Part shown: in pieces, positions 15,800 through 24,253 of the stretch
Numbering within the stretch: the first letter of the stretch is position 1
Layout: the number at the start of each line of letters is the position of its first letter
Origin: an uncultured Bacilli bacterium
GTDB taxonomy: Bacteria; Bacillota_I; Bacilli_A; RF39; UBA660
Reading direction: 5' to 3'
NCBI GenBank assembly: GCA_958413985.1
Contig: CATYVZ010000001.1
Location: 88,915 to 152,914 of the forward strand
Length of the DNA: 64,000 nucleotides
Notes under the pieces: model-generated
Database searches by the model: none
What the model saw: the letters and a program-made list of their open reading frames with translations, nothing else
What the model was told of the DNA's origin: nothing
Translations under genes and position numbers: made by a program

Positions 15800-17334
15800 A
15801 ATTGTTTTATGTTGCAATTTATATAAGACTATCTAAAGAAGATGATAATTTAGGTGAAAGTGAAAGTATTCAGAACCAAAAATTGCTTTTGACAAAGTAT
15901 GTACATGATCAGAATTATACATTGGTCGATATTTATGTCGATGATGGATATACAGGAACTAATTTTGAAAGACCTGAATTTAAAAGAATGCTAAATGATA
16001 TCGAAACTGGTAAGATCAATATGGTTGTTACCAAAGATTTATCAAGGCTTTCAAGAGATTATATTGGTACTGGAGAATATGTTGAAAAATGGTTTCCAGC
16101 CCATGATGTTAGATATGTTGCCTTGACTGATAACATTGACACAATGATCGATTCTGCTAATAACGATATAGCTCCTTTTAAAGCAATATTAAATGACATG
16201 TATGCTAAAGATCTATCTAAGAAAATCAGAACGGCACTTCATACCATGCAGATGGAAGGGAAGTGGGTAGGGGGGTGTGCGCCATTTGGTTATAAAATTG
16301 ATCCAAACAATAAAAATCATTTGGTTATCGACAGTGATGAACAACCTATTGTAAGAAAAATATTTGATCTATTTTTAAATGGTAAAAAAATAAATCAAAT
16401 TAAAAATATATTAAATAGTGAAAAATTACCGACTTTTTCTAAAACTAGAAATCGTAATTTTAAAAGAAATGGGTTAAATGGCGATATTTATGGTTTATGG
16501 AGTAATATAACAATTAAAAAAATTTTAAAAAACAGATTATATACAGGTGATATGGTTCAAAATAGAAGAAGTAGATTAAGTTATAAATATCGTAAAATAG
16601 TTTACAATAAAGAAGATAAATGGATTATTGTTAAAAATACTCATGAACCAATTATCGATAAACAATCCTTTGAAGAGGTTCAAAGAATGTTACCTCACCA
16701 AAAGCAAAGAAGCGATAAAAAAGAAATATTTTTATTTGATGGGTTATTTAAATGTGCTGAATGTGGTCACAACATAGGAATTAAAGCAAGAGATAAAAAA
16801 GGAAATGCTTATACGGTATGCAATTATTATAGAAAATACAAAAAAGAGTTAGCGGTCTGTTTTGCTCATTCAAATAATTATGACAAGATTGAAAGTCGGT
16901 TAATTGCTAGTATTAAAAACATTTTATCATCTGTCGATAAAGAAGAAATATATAATCAATTAAAAAAGAAAACTAAAGATTTAATGACTACTGATAGCAG
17001 TAAAAATAATATTATTAAATTGCAAAATGATATAAATCTATTAAGGAATAGTTTAGATAATATATATATAGATAAAATGACAAACAAAATTAGCAGTGAT
17101 ATGTATAATAGGGTAGAGAAGAAAATAAACAATGATATAAAGATAAAAGAAAACCAATTAAAAGATTTAAAAAAACAGTTTGCTAGTATTAAAAAGAGCA
17201 CAATCACATTAAAAGATATAATAGAAAAATTTTTAACAATGGAAAAACCAAATCGTAATTTGATTTTAAAATTAATCGATAAAATCGATATTCATGAAGA
17301 TGGAAATATCGACATCTATTTCAACTTTAAATAG
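15781..17334 (+). CDS. Large serine recombinase, TnpX/TndX-like
   Basis: ATG 15781 has AGAGGA ahead; ATG 15793 is an alternative. The 517-residue protein has the resolvase domain (about 8-155) with nucleophile S18 in YIRLSKED and DLSRLSRD at 86-93, the 'recombinase' DNA-binding domain (about 165-290), a zinc ribbon (C325, C328, C347, C360) and a coiled coil (about 385-460). It catalyses excision and integration through a 2-bp staggered cut, which agrees with the GA at each element end. It lies directly inside the right inverted repeat, 22 bases from it. This is the only mobility gene in the element. Confidence 0.95.
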   Translation: MLNNMVKLFYVAIYIRLSKEDDNLGESESIQNQKLLLTKYVHDQNYTLVDIYVDDGYTGTNFERPEFKRMLNDIETGKINMVVTKDLSRLSRDYIGTGEYVEKWFPAHDVRYVALTDNIDTMIDSANNDIAPFKAILNDMYAKDLSKKIRTALHTMQMEGKWVGGCAPFGYKIDPNNKNHLVIDSDEQPIVRKIFDLFLNGKKINQIKNILNSEKLPTFSKTRNRNFKRNGLNGDIYGLWSNITIKKILKNRLYTGDMVQNRRSRLSYKYRKIVYNKEDKWIIVKNTHEPIIDKQSFEEVQRMLPHQKQRSDKKEIFLFDGLFKCAECGHNIGIKARDKKGNAYTVCNYYRKYKKELAVCFAHSNNYDKIESRLIASIKNILSSVDKEEIYNQLKKKTKDLMTTDSSKNNIIKLQNDINLLRNSLDNIYIDKMTNKISSDMYNRVEKKINNDIKIKENQLKDLKKQFASIKKSTITLKDIIEKFLTMEKPNRNLILKLIDKIDIHEDGNIDIYFNFK

Positions 17335-17356
17335 TTGAATATTATTAAATTAAGTA

Positions 17357-17379
17357 ACTTTCCCTATTGATAACAATCA
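17357..17379 (-). repeat. Right terminal inverted repeat of the element
   Basis: It is the inverted partner of 13423-13445 with two mismatches (ATC-A-ATA-G versus ATC-G-ATA-T). GA and the rest of the ZIP gene (GGGAATAGC) follow. Confidence 0.88.
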
Positions 17380-17381
17380 GA

Positions 17382-17769
17382 GGGAATAGCAACCTTTATG
17401 GCTACTAATAGTAATGTTATGTTAGGTATTTCTTTAGCCATAGCGATTGCATTACACAACATACCTGAAGGTATCAGTATATCGATTCCGATTTATTATG
17501 CGACAAATAGTAAATTTAAAGCTTTATTTTATACATTTATATCAGGGATTTCTGAACCATTTGGTGCCGTATTAACTTATTTATTTTTAAGTAATTTTAT
17601 CAATGATCGAATAATGGGATTTTTATTTGGTATTATAGCAGGAATAATGATCCATATTTCGTTATATGAATTGCTCCCAACGGCTAAAAACTATCATAAA
17701 AAGGGGATAGTATATTTATTTTTTATAATAGGTGTTTTATTTATGTTAGTCAATCATTTTTTATTTTAA
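17382..17769 (+). pseudogene. ZIP-family metal transporter, 3' half (interrupted)
   Basis: From the G that completes the Glu codon (17380-17382, GAG) the frame reads EGIATFMATNSN, then the second metal-binding helix LAIAIALHNIPEGISISIPIYY, ISEPFGAVLTY and two closing TM helices. These are the hallmark HNIPEG and E-P motifs of ZIP transporters. An internal ATG at 17398 could restart translation but would give only a fragment. It needs 13064-13422 to be functional, so the metal uptake role (Zn/Fe/Mn) is lost in this genomic state. Confidence 0.93.
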
Positions 17770-17782
17770 ATATAAATTGAAG

Positions 17783-17812
17783 AAAAAAGAATCTTAAATA
17801 GATTCCTTTTTT
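17783..17812 (+). terminator. Terminator after the ZIP gene
   Basis: GAATCT (17789-17794) pairs with AGATTC (17800-17805), with flanking A6 and T6 extending the stem past a one-base bulge. Confidence 0.75.
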
Positions 17813-17825
17813 CTCGGGTTAAGAC

Positions 17826-17975
17826 TTATTCAAAATCATAATTTGAAGAAGTATTAGCGCTAGCATTGCTTTGCTTATTTTTATTCATGTTTGAACTTGA
17901 ATTAGCACTCTTTTTGCAATCTTTACATGATTTATTAGCATCACAATTTCTATTAGCATTAGCATTCTTTTTCAT
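17826..17975 (-). CDS. 49-residue Asn/Ser/Lys-rich protein with three Cys
   Basis: ATG 17975 follows GGGTGAT; the stop is TAA 17826. The product starts MKKNANANRNCDANKSCKDC, goes on with a Lys/Ser/Asn-rich low-complexity stretch and ends NYDFE. C11, C17 and C20 form CDANKSCKDC, which could bind metal or be redox active. No hydrophobic segment exists, so it is soluble and probably disordered. The aromatic-acidic tail resembles that of small spore-type or coat-type peptides, but I do not recognise the family. Good ribosome site and position in an otherwise empty gap support it as a real gene. Confidence 0.6.
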   Translation of the reverse strand: MKKNANANRNCDANKSCKDCKKSANSSSNMNKNKQSNASANTSSNYDFE

Positions 17976-18082
17976 TATAATCACCCATTAATATTATTTA
18001 CAGAAATTAAATAATTATGCAAATATGTTAGTTAACATAATATATATTATCGGAAGTTAATATATTCCCATTTTATCATATA

Positions 18083-19021
18083 TTATAATGAAATTATAAA
18101 TAATTCTAAGCCTAATGTCTTATCAATTTGTCCTGTTTTAATGTTTATATCTAAATTGGCTAATTTTTTTAAATAAGTTAATAATGTATCAGCATCATAT
18201 TTTTTAGCGTTTTGATTAGCTAATTTAACGCGATATGGATGAATTTTTAAAATACTAGCAATATTATTCTCCGTATATCCATCTAAATATAATTGTTTAA
18301 CTTGATACATAATTCTGATTTGATTAGCTAATGCGACAATAATAGCAATCGGTTCTTCATTTATTATTATTCGTTCTTGATAAAGTTTTAATGCATTTGC
18401 TTTATCACGATTGATAATCGCATCGATAAGTTTAAAATTGTTAACTTCTAGTGATTTAGCAGTTAATAGATCGATATCTTGTTTTGTAATTTTTTTGGTC
18501 GAATTTTTATATATTTTGATTTTTTCAATTTCAGTATTAAGGAGAGTAGAGTTGTCCCCCACTCTTTCTAATAAATATTTAATATCCTCATCAGTCATTT
18601 GATAATCGTCTAATAAGTCTTTGATAATTGCTATATTATTAATAGTATTATATTCGTTAATTTCGCCGATTTTATCGATCAATTTGACGATTTTTTTTCT
18701 TTCATCGATTTTAGCTTCATTAACTACAAATATCAAAATTGTATTTGTATTAATGTTGTTTAAATAGTTTTCTAAGCATTTTAAATCCTGTTCAAGATAC
18801 TTTTTTGAGGAACTAGTAAATATATAAGCATTATTAACAATAATCAGCTTTTTATCACTAAATAATGACATACTACTAGCATCGTTGGTAATGTCAGCTA
18901 AAAAAGTATTTGATAAGTCGTATTTATTAATATTAAATTCATCGATTTTATTGTCGTTAATTATCTTATCGATATTTTTATTTATCAAATAATCAACTGT
19001 GCCATATAAAAGATAGACCAT
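18083..19021 (-). CDS. holA: DNA polymerase III subunit delta (HolA)
   Basis: ATG 19021 is chosen, with AGGTGAG 5 bases upstream; the upstream GTG (19030) is part of that site. The 312-residue protein fits HolA, the clamp-loader subunit that opens the beta sliding clamp: VYLLYGTVDYLINKNIDKII at the start, SMSLFSDKKLIIVNNAY (delta domain I), a Lys-rich middle, and a helical collar domain with ALANQIRIMYQVKQLYLDGY and HPYRVKLANQNAKKYDADTLLTYLKKL. It is divergent in sequence from model HolA, as usual. Terminator signals are poor, and it stands alone. Confidence 0.9.
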   Translation of the reverse strand: MVYLLYGTVDYLINKNIDKIINDNKIDEFNINKYDLSNTFLADITNDASSMSLFSDKKLIIVNNAYIFTSSSKKYLEQDLKCLENYLNNINTNTILIFVVNEAKIDERKKIVKLIDKIGEINEYNTINNIAIIKDLLDDYQMTDEDIKYLLERVGDNSTLLNTEIEKIKIYKNSTKKITKQDIDLLTAKSLEVNNFKLIDAIINRDKANALKLYQERIIINEEPIAIIVALANQIRIMYQVKQLYLDGYTENNIASILKIHPYRVKLANQNAKKYDADTLLTYLKKLANLDINIKTGQIDKTLGLELFIISL

Positions 19022-19096
19022 GCTACTCACCTATTCAATTATACTATATTTTTATTAAAAAAGATAGTAATTTATCGGTGGCATTTCTTGATTAAT

Positions 19097-19130
19097 AAAA
19101 CACCGAATCAATATAGAAACGGTGTTTTTT
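19097..19130 (-). terminator. Terminator after the BI-1 gene
   Basis: AAAACACCG (19097-19105) pairs with CGGTGTTTT (19120-19128) across a 14-nt loop. It lies downstream of the minus-strand stop at 19175. Confidence 0.7.
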
Positions 19131-19174
19131 ATGTTATATTTGATATTATGTACAAAGATGATTATTATATTCGT

Positions 19175-19816
19175 TTAATTTTTTCTTTTGCCAAATAATC
19201 TTAATAAATTTAAGAAAAGATTAATAAAATCTAAATATAATTCTAATGCTGAGAAAATCGGTAAATTGTCTTCAGGAAACGAATTCATCAGTTTTTTTAT
19301 TTTTTGAATATCGTAGGCAACATAAGCTAGAAAGATAATAATACTAATAATTGTTATTACTAAGTCAAACGATTCATTGCCTAAAAACATATTTATGATA
19401 CTACAAATAATAATTCCAAGTAGACCCATCAATAAAAATGTACTTATTTTAGTTAAATCAATTTTAGTAAAATGGCCAATAATAGCAAAAATACCAAATA
19501 AGATAGAAGTAATACCAAATACATAAATAAGCGATGATATCTCATATACTAAAAATATAGTTGAAAAAGTAAGTCCTGTTACAAATGAATAAATAATAAA
19601 ACATATTTTAGCAGTAGTTTTACTTATTTTATGTATTCTAGCAGTTAGAAATATTACCAACCCAATTTCAACAATACAATAAATAATAAAAGGTATACTT
19701 AAAACAACTCTTAATATATCAATATTGGTAGATATTATATAGCCAGTTAAAAATGTTACTAACAAACCAAGAAACATCCAACCAAACGCTTTAGAATAAA
19801 CTTTATTTAATTCCAT
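19175..19816 (-). CDS. Bax inhibitor-1 family membrane protein (YetJ/YbhL type)
   Basis: ATG 19816 follows AAGGAGG. The 213-residue protein has about seven TM helices, the family order MFLGLLVTFLTGYI, TGLTFSTIFLVY, GIFAIIGHFTKIDLTKISTFLLMGLLGIII, FLAYVAYDIQKI and the terminal ALELYLDFINLFLNLLRLFG. The two family Asp residues (in AYDIQ and YLDFINLF) are present; in Bacillus YetJ they control a pH-sensitive calcium leak. Function in this host is inferred. It is monocistronic, between the two-component system and holA. Confidence 0.93.
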   Translation of the reverse strand: MELNKVYSKAFGWMFLGLLVTFLTGYIISTNIDILRVVLSIPFIIYCIVEIGLVIFLTARIHKISKTTAKICFIIYSFVTGLTFSTIFLVYEISSLIYVFGITSILFGIFAIIGHFTKIDLTKISTFLLMGLLGIIICSIINMFLGNESFDLVITIISIIIFLAYVAYDIQKIKKLMNSFPEDNLPIFSALELYLDFINLFLNLLRLFGKRKN

Positions 19817-19856
19817 ACAGATCCTCCTTTAAATAATTATATCATATAATTTGTTT

Positions 19857-21221
19857 TTAATGTTCAATTTCAAAATAAAATGTAGTTCCTTTATTTTTTT
19901 TACTTTCTACTCCATATTTAAAGCCATGACTTTCTAAAATTGTCTTAACGATCGATAAGCCAATTCCTGTTCCGATAACGTTACGTTTATGTTTTTTCTT
20001 TGAATGATAATATTTTTCCCAGATATGCGGTAAATCTTCTTGGTTGATACCTTTACCAGTATCTTTAATCTCTACCCTAACTTTATGATCGACGATAACA
20101 TTGATAATTATTTTTTTATCGTTACCTGTATAGTTGATTGCGTTATTGATTAAATTATAAATAACTTGTTCAAGTTTTTTCTTATCAGCATTAATTATAA
20201 TCTCTTTAGGGGAATTTATTTCAAAAACATAACCTTCGGTATCTTTATAAATTGTATATCTTTTGACAATATTATTAATTAATTCGATCAAATCAAATTT
20301 TTCTTTGACAATCGTATCTTTATTTGCTTGAATTTTGGATAACGTCAATAAATCTTCAACTAAAACATTTAATCTTTCAGATTCTTCGATAATAACGTTT
20401 AAATTATCGTTTCTTTTTTCAACATTTTCTGAATTTAAATCTCTAATCATTTCCGCATATCCTTTAATCATAGTTAATGGTGTTTTAAGATCGTGAGATA
20501 CATTAGCTAACAAGTCTCGCCTTAACTCATCAGTTTGCGCTAACTCTTTTTTTGTGTAGTTTAAAGTATTAGCTAATTCATCGATCTCGTAAATATTTGA
20601 ATTAGTATCAAATTCAAAATTATAATTACCATTAGCTAGTTTTTTGGCTTTTTCATTAATATTTTCAATAGGTTTACTGATCCGTTTAGAAATAAAATAA
20701 CCAATAACAAACGCTAAAATAAGGACGATTATCGATACAATCGTTAGCTGTTGTGACAAAATTGAGATCGTGTTATCTAAAGGTTCTAAGGAAGTATTGA
20801 CAAAAATAGTAATGTTTTCGTTGTATTTTTTAGCGTAGATCAAAGATTTAGTATTAAAAATGGGATTGATTAATTTATATGTCTGTTCCGATAAATTATT
20901 ATCGAAAAAATTATCTTTATATTGATTGCTGATAATACATCCACGATTAGATTCGTTAGAAGTATAGATGATATTTTCATTTTTTACAATTTCGATACAA
21001 ACATTATCCTCATACGAAATAATATCTAGATATTCGATGTTGTTATTAAAATTTTTTATAATTTTTTCAGTTGTGCTTTTAATTTGTTTAGTTTTACTAT
21101 ATTCATAATATGTATCGATAAAAAATACTTGAAAAAACCACAAAAAAACCATTATTAACAAAGTCAATAAAATCAAATATATCCAAATATGAATTTTTAG
21201 TTTATTCTTATTTAATTTCAA
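19857..21221 (-). CDS. Membrane sensor histidine kinase
   Basis: The 454-residue kinase overlaps the response regulator by 14 bases. Its start is a TTG (21221) with no nearby ATG; AGAGGAATGGG lies upstream. It has two TM helices (about 12-32 and 155-178) around an extracellular sensor domain, a HAMP domain (about 178-230), the H-box VSHDLKTPLT, N-box YNLINNAINYTGN, and G-boxes DTGKGI and GTGIGLSIV. It is an OmpR-partner type kinase. The signal is unknown; no obvious target transporter is adjacent. Confidence 0.95.
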   Translation of the reverse strand: MKLNKNKLKIHIWIYLILLTLLIMVFLWFFQVFFIDTYYEYSKTKQIKSTTEKIIKNFNNNIEYLDIISYEDNVCIEIVKNENIIYTSNESNRGCIISNQYKDNFFDNNLSEQTYKLINPIFNTKSLIYAKKYNENITIFVNTSLEPLDNTISILSQQLTIVSIIVLILAFVIGYFISKRISKPIENINEKAKKLANGNYNFEFDTNSNIYEIDELANTLNYTKKELAQTDELRRDLLANVSHDLKTPLTMIKGYAEMIRDLNSENVEKRNDNLNVIIEESERLNVLVEDLLTLSKIQANKDTIVKEKFDLIELINNIVKRYTIYKDTEGYVFEINSPKEIIINADKKKLEQVIYNLINNAINYTGNDKKIIINVIVDHKVRVEIKDTGKGINQEDLPHIWEKYYHSKKKHKRNVIGTGIGLSIVKTILESHGFKYGVESKKNKGTTFYFEIEH

Positions 21222-21864
21222 ATTTATAACCCATTCCTCTAACTGTTTGAATTAAATCACGATATTCACCTAAATTATTTCGTAACATTTTAATATGTGT
21301 ATCGATAGTCCGATCATCGCCAAAAAAATCGTATCCCCATATTTTAGAAAGTAATTCTTCTCTAGATAAAGCTTTACTTTTGTTGTTGATAAAATATACC
21401 AATAAATCATATTCTTTCGGCGTTAATTTAATTTCATGATCCTTAATATAAACAGCATGACCGTCAAGGTCAATTTTAAGTTCTTTATAAATATATACAT
21501 TTTCTAACTTGTTAAATCTTTTGGTGACAGCTTTAATTCGAGCCATTAATTCTTTAGGACTAAATGGTTTGGTGACGTAGTCGTCGACACCTAAATTAAA
21601 GCCGATTAGTTTATCGTATTCTTCTGATCTAGCAGATAAAATAATAGTAGGAATGTTATATTTTTTAATTTCTTGATAAGTGGTTAAACCATCCATATTT
21701 GGCATCATAATATCTAAAATAACAATATCGATCTTATTTTCTTTTATGATGTTTAAAGCTTTTATTCCGTCATCAGCTTCTAATACTTGATATTTTTCAT
21801 TTAAACAATATTCTTTTATCAGCAGTCTAATTCTTTCTTCATCGTCAACTATTAATACTGTCAT
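21208..21864 (-). CDS. OmpR-family response regulator
   Basis: ATG 21864 follows AGAGGTGA. The 218-residue protein has a receiver domain with D8/D9, phospho-acceptor Asp in VILDIMMPNMDG (about residue 52), a Ser in LSARSE, Lys in VTKPFSPKEL, and a C-terminal winged helix (about 125-215) with KEYDLLVYF, RTIDTHIKMLRNNLG and TVRGMGYKF. It is cotranscribed with the kinase through an overlap. The flavin electron-transfer genes lie directly upstream on the same strand, separated by a terminator, so regulation of them is possible but not shown. Confidence 0.96.
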   Translation of the reverse strand: MTVLIVDDEERIRLLIKEYCLNEKYQVLEADDGIKALNIIKENKIDIVILDIMMPNMDGLTTYQEIKKYNIPTIILSARSEEYDKLIGFNLGVDDYVTKPFSPKELMARIKAVTKRFNKLENVYIYKELKIDLDGHAVYIKDHEIKLTPKEYDLLVYFINNKSKALSREELLSKIWGYDFFGDDRTIDTHIKMLRNNLGEYRDLIQTVRGMGYKFEIK

Positions 21865-21911
21865 TTTTTCACCTCTTAAAAATTATACAACATTTTTGTG
21901 AAATATAAATG

Positions 21912-21934
21912 AAAAAGGTTTGATTTTCAAACCT
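21912..21934 (-). terminator. Terminator after the flavin electron-transfer cluster
   Basis: AGGTTTGA (21916-21923) pairs with TCAAACCT (21927-21934), followed on the minus strand by T-rich 21912-21916. It overlaps the lipoprotein stop codon. Confidence 0.8.
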
Positions 21935-22391
21935 ATTTAGCTTTATCTAATGCATCTTTTAAAGCATTATAAAGAGCATCTACTTTAATCGTGCAGGTAC
22001 TAACAGCATCAGTCTTACCATCTTCGTCTAAATTTAAAAATTCGATGCCTTGGTTGTCGATTACAGCTTGTTCTAACGCTTCGACTTGTTCGTACCATTC
22101 ATATTCTGCTTGTCCATAGGCACTATTACCTACTTTCATACCATATTCATCACCTAAAGTTTTTTTAGTTGTCTTATTACCATCTTTAGTATAAGTTGTA
22201 TCTAAATAAACATCGGTAATTTTGCCTGAAGCATCGATTGTAACACGAGCTGTTGCAGTGTTTTCTTCCCCACCATAATTATCGATTGCACTTCCTTCAA
22301 AAGTTCCTTCTTTTAATTGTTTTTCCTTACCACAACCGACAAGACTAAAACACATTGTTCCTAATAATAAAACTAACAATATTTTTTTCAT
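21933..22391 (-). CDS. PplA-like FMN-binding-domain lipoprotein
   Basis: ATG 22391 follows GGAGATGAGG. The 152-residue precursor has a signal peptide ending in the lipobox SLVGC (Cys about 20) and a single FMN-binding-type domain: GTFEGSAIDNYGGE, ARVTIDASGKITDVYLDTTYTK, SAYGQAEYEWYEQVEALEQAVI and DAVSTCTIKVDALYNAL. In PplA/RnfG-type proteins ApbE attaches FMN to the last Thr/Ser of a D-x-x-S/T-G-A-T/S motif. Here it reads D-A-V-S-T-C-T, so the Thr is kept but G-A is T-C. ApbE, EetB-like and EetA-like genes precede it, so it is the probable surface electron carrier. Confidence 0.82.
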   Translation of the reverse strand: MKKILLVLLLGTMCFSLVGCGKEKQLKEGTFEGSAIDNYGGEENTATARVTIDASGKITDVYLDTTYTKDGNKTTKKTLGDEYGMKVGNSAYGQAEYEWYEQVEALEQAVIDNQGIEFLNLDEDGKTDAVSTCTIKVDALYNALKDALDKAK

Positions 22392-22432
22392 AACCTCATC
22401 TCCTATCTTATTATTTTTATTATATAACTTTT

Positions 22433-22936
22433 TTACTCAAAGAGCAACACATCATCAAAATATTTTATCAACTGTTTACAGATGATGCCAACTAAGATCC
22501 CCGATGGAATAGCAAATAATAATAACCATGGTAAATAGTAGATCATCGCACTCATCTTTAAGATTAAAATAGCCATGATAATTTGTCCTAAACAGTGGGC
22601 TACTGATCCCACTATACTAACGCCAATTATCGATAGTTTTAAAAGTTTTTTTGCTAAATACATAGATATTATACTTAAAATAACGCCAGATAAACTAAAA
22701 AAGAAAGTTGTACTGAAAAGACCAGTTCGTAAGATACCAACTAAAAATACTCTTAAAATACCTACATAGAAAGCATCTTTTAAGCCATATTGATAAATTA
22801 TAAATAAAGTAACAATATTAGCCAATCCTAACCTTAAACCAGGTATGTTAGTTTCAAAAAGTGGCAAGGCTGTCTCCAAAATATTTAAGGCGACTGATAA
22901 AGCTAATAAAATTGATAATCTAGTAAATTTTTTCAT
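22433..22936 (-). CDS. EetB-like Gx transporter family membrane protein
   Basis: ATG 22936 starts 2 bases after the EetA-like stop and has GAGGTGAG. The 167-residue protein has about five TM helices and the Gx-transporter signature: LSVALNILETALPL, IPGLRLGLANIVTLFIIYQYGLKDAFYVGILRV and GVILSIISMYLAKKLLKLSIIGVSIVGSVAHCLGQI. The family was formerly labelled heptaprenyl diphosphate synthase component I. In Listeria EetB partners EetA in flavin-based extracellular electron transfer. Gene order here (ApbE, EetA-like, EetB-like, PplA-like) supports that reading. Confidence 0.88.
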   Translation of the reverse strand: MKKFTRLSILLALSVALNILETALPLFETNIPGLRLGLANIVTLFIIYQYGLKDAFYVGILRVFLVGILRTGLFSTTFFFSLSGVILSIISMYLAKKLLKLSIIGVSIVGSVAHCLGQIIMAILILKMSAMIYYLPWLLLFAIPSGILVGIICKQLIKYFDDVLLFE

Positions 22937-22938
22937 TT

Positions 22939-23292
22939 TTAACTCACCTCAGTATCGATGTTTTCATTTGGTAATTCAATAATTATTTTGTTAGGTAAGC
23001 AGATTATCGCCTGGCCTGAGTTAGAAATAAAGCCCTGTTTAGAACATAAATGTCGAGGGCTGTTTTCTTCAACTACTCTTATTTTATTATTTAAGACCTC
23101 TATTCTGACAATGCCATTATCACCATTTACTTCATATTGATTATCAATCGTTAAATCGATAGTCAATATTAAATCATCAGCGTGATAAACATAGGCGATA
23201 TCAGCTTCAGTCTTGTTAAAAAAATAAATTAAAAGCAAACCACTAGACAAAATTATAATAATACTAATTAATATCCAATCATTTTTATTCAT
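22939..23292 (-). CDS. EetA-like NusG domain II membrane protein
   Basis: ATG 23292 lies inside the last codons of apbE (8-base overlap); the GTG upstream at 23307 is not supported. The 117-residue protein has one TM helix (about 6-24) and a NusG-domain-II-like beta barrel outside the membrane (about 30-115), with IVRIEVLNNKIRVVEENSPRHLCSKQGFIS and GQAIICLPNKIIIEL, the family's Cys-containing consensus. This is the EetA type of extracellular electron transfer protein. It is tightly coupled to apbE and the EetB-like gene. Confidence 0.85.
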   Translation of the reverse strand: MNKNDWILISIIIILSSGLLLIYFFNKTEADIAYVYHADDLILTIDLTIDNQYEVNGDNGIVRIEVLNNKIRVVEENSPRHLCSKQGFISNSGQAIICLPNKIIIELPNENIDTEVS

Positions 23293-24217
23293 AACTAAAA
23301 CCGTCACTTTTTATAATTTCATTATCATTGGTAAACCAGATAACATCGACATCATAATCTTTAATAAACTCTTTGCCAGCTTCGACATCCATAAGAAATA
23401 AAATCGTCGATAAAGCATCACATGTTTTACTATCTTTACCGATCACCGTCACACTTTTTACAAAATTAGCCGGATATTTAGTATTAGGGTCGATGATATG
23501 ATGATATAAATTACCATCATATTCGATAAAGCGTTCATATCCGCCCGAAGTAACGACACTGATATTTTCACCTTTAATTATTTCAAATGTTTCGTTTTGA
23601 TTAATCGGACTAGCGATTCCAATATTATAATATCCTTTATGACTTTTGCCAACTTTGACATTACCGCCAGCATTGATAATATAGTATTCTAAACCGTTAT
23701 TTTCCAAATAATTACCAGCTAATTCTGTGACATAACCTTTCGCAATCGAACCTAGATCGATACTTACCTTTTCATTTGTTATTTTGTTATTGTCAATATT
23801 TAAATTATTGATTTTAATATCAGAAACATCAGGTAATTCTTGCGGATTTTCTCTAAAATCATGCCACAATTTAGTTAAATTACCAATATTAATATTTAGT
23901 AAACCATTACTTTTATCATACCAATCGGCACCTATTTTAATTAATTGCCATAATTCATCAGAAATGTTAGTATTGATGTCTTGATTTAGTTTAGAAAGTT
24001 CACTATTTTCGTCGTAGAAGTTTGTAATTTGTTCATATTTTTGATATAAATTTTCGATTTCTTGAAAAGCTTGTTCGACTTTTCGTTTATTGTTACTATA
24101 AATTTTAATATTGATGACAGTATCCATATAAAATAAATTTTTACTATAATATTCTTGATTATTGCAACCTGTTATGACAAACAATAAGGTAAGAAATAAA
24201 AAGATTTTTTTCATCAT
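23285..24217 (-). CDS. apbE: ApbE FMN transferase lipoprotein (FmnB-like)
   Basis: The start is ATG 24217 or the adjacent ATG 24214, after AGGGTGG. The 310-residue lipoprotein (signal ending VITGC) carries ApbE family motifs: FYMDTVINIKIYS, ITNFYDENSELSKLN, VSIDLGSIAKGYVTE, YYIINAGGNVKVGK, VVTSGGYERF, HHIIDPNTKYPA and the metal-binding SKTCDALSTILFLMD. ApbE hydrolyses FAD to attach FMN to Thr in secreted flavoproteins; the adjacent PplA-like lipoprotein is the natural substrate. It is the first gene of a four-gene transcription unit. Confidence 0.95.
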   Translation of the reverse strand: MMKKIFLFLTLLFVITGCNNQEYYSKNLFYMDTVINIKIYSNNKRKVEQAFQEIENLYQKYEQITNFYDENSELSKLNQDINTNISDELWQLIKIGADWYDKSNGLLNINIGNLTKLWHDFRENPQELPDVSDIKINNLNIDNNKITNEKVSIDLGSIAKGYVTELAGNYLENNGLEYYIINAGGNVKVGKSHKGYYNIGIASPINQNETFEIIKGENISVVTSGGYERFIEYDGNLYHHIIDPNTKYPANFVKSVTVIGKDSKTCDALSTILFLMDVEAGKEFIKDYDVDVIWFTNDNEIIKSDGFSYE

Positions 24218-24253
24218 ACCACCCTACTAACATTATAGCATAAAAAATGAAAT

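Larger units (their letters stand above)
13421..17381 (+). mobile_element. 3.96-kb large-serine-recombinase element inserted in the ZIP gene
   Basis: Both ends carry the dinucleotide GA (13421-13422 and 17380-17381), one copy of which is needed to restore the ZIP frame. Just inside lie 23-bp imperfect inverted repeats (21 of 23 identical). The interior carries a Sua5/YwlC homologue, an S66 peptidase (opposite strand), a 42-codon ORF and a TnpX/TndX-like large serine recombinase. GA-flanked ends are typical of TnpX/TndX-type elements such as Tn4451 and Tn5397. No transfer genes are present, so it could move by excision and integration but not conjugate by itself. TCGA density is host-like, which suggests long residence in related genomes. 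Confidence 0.92.
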
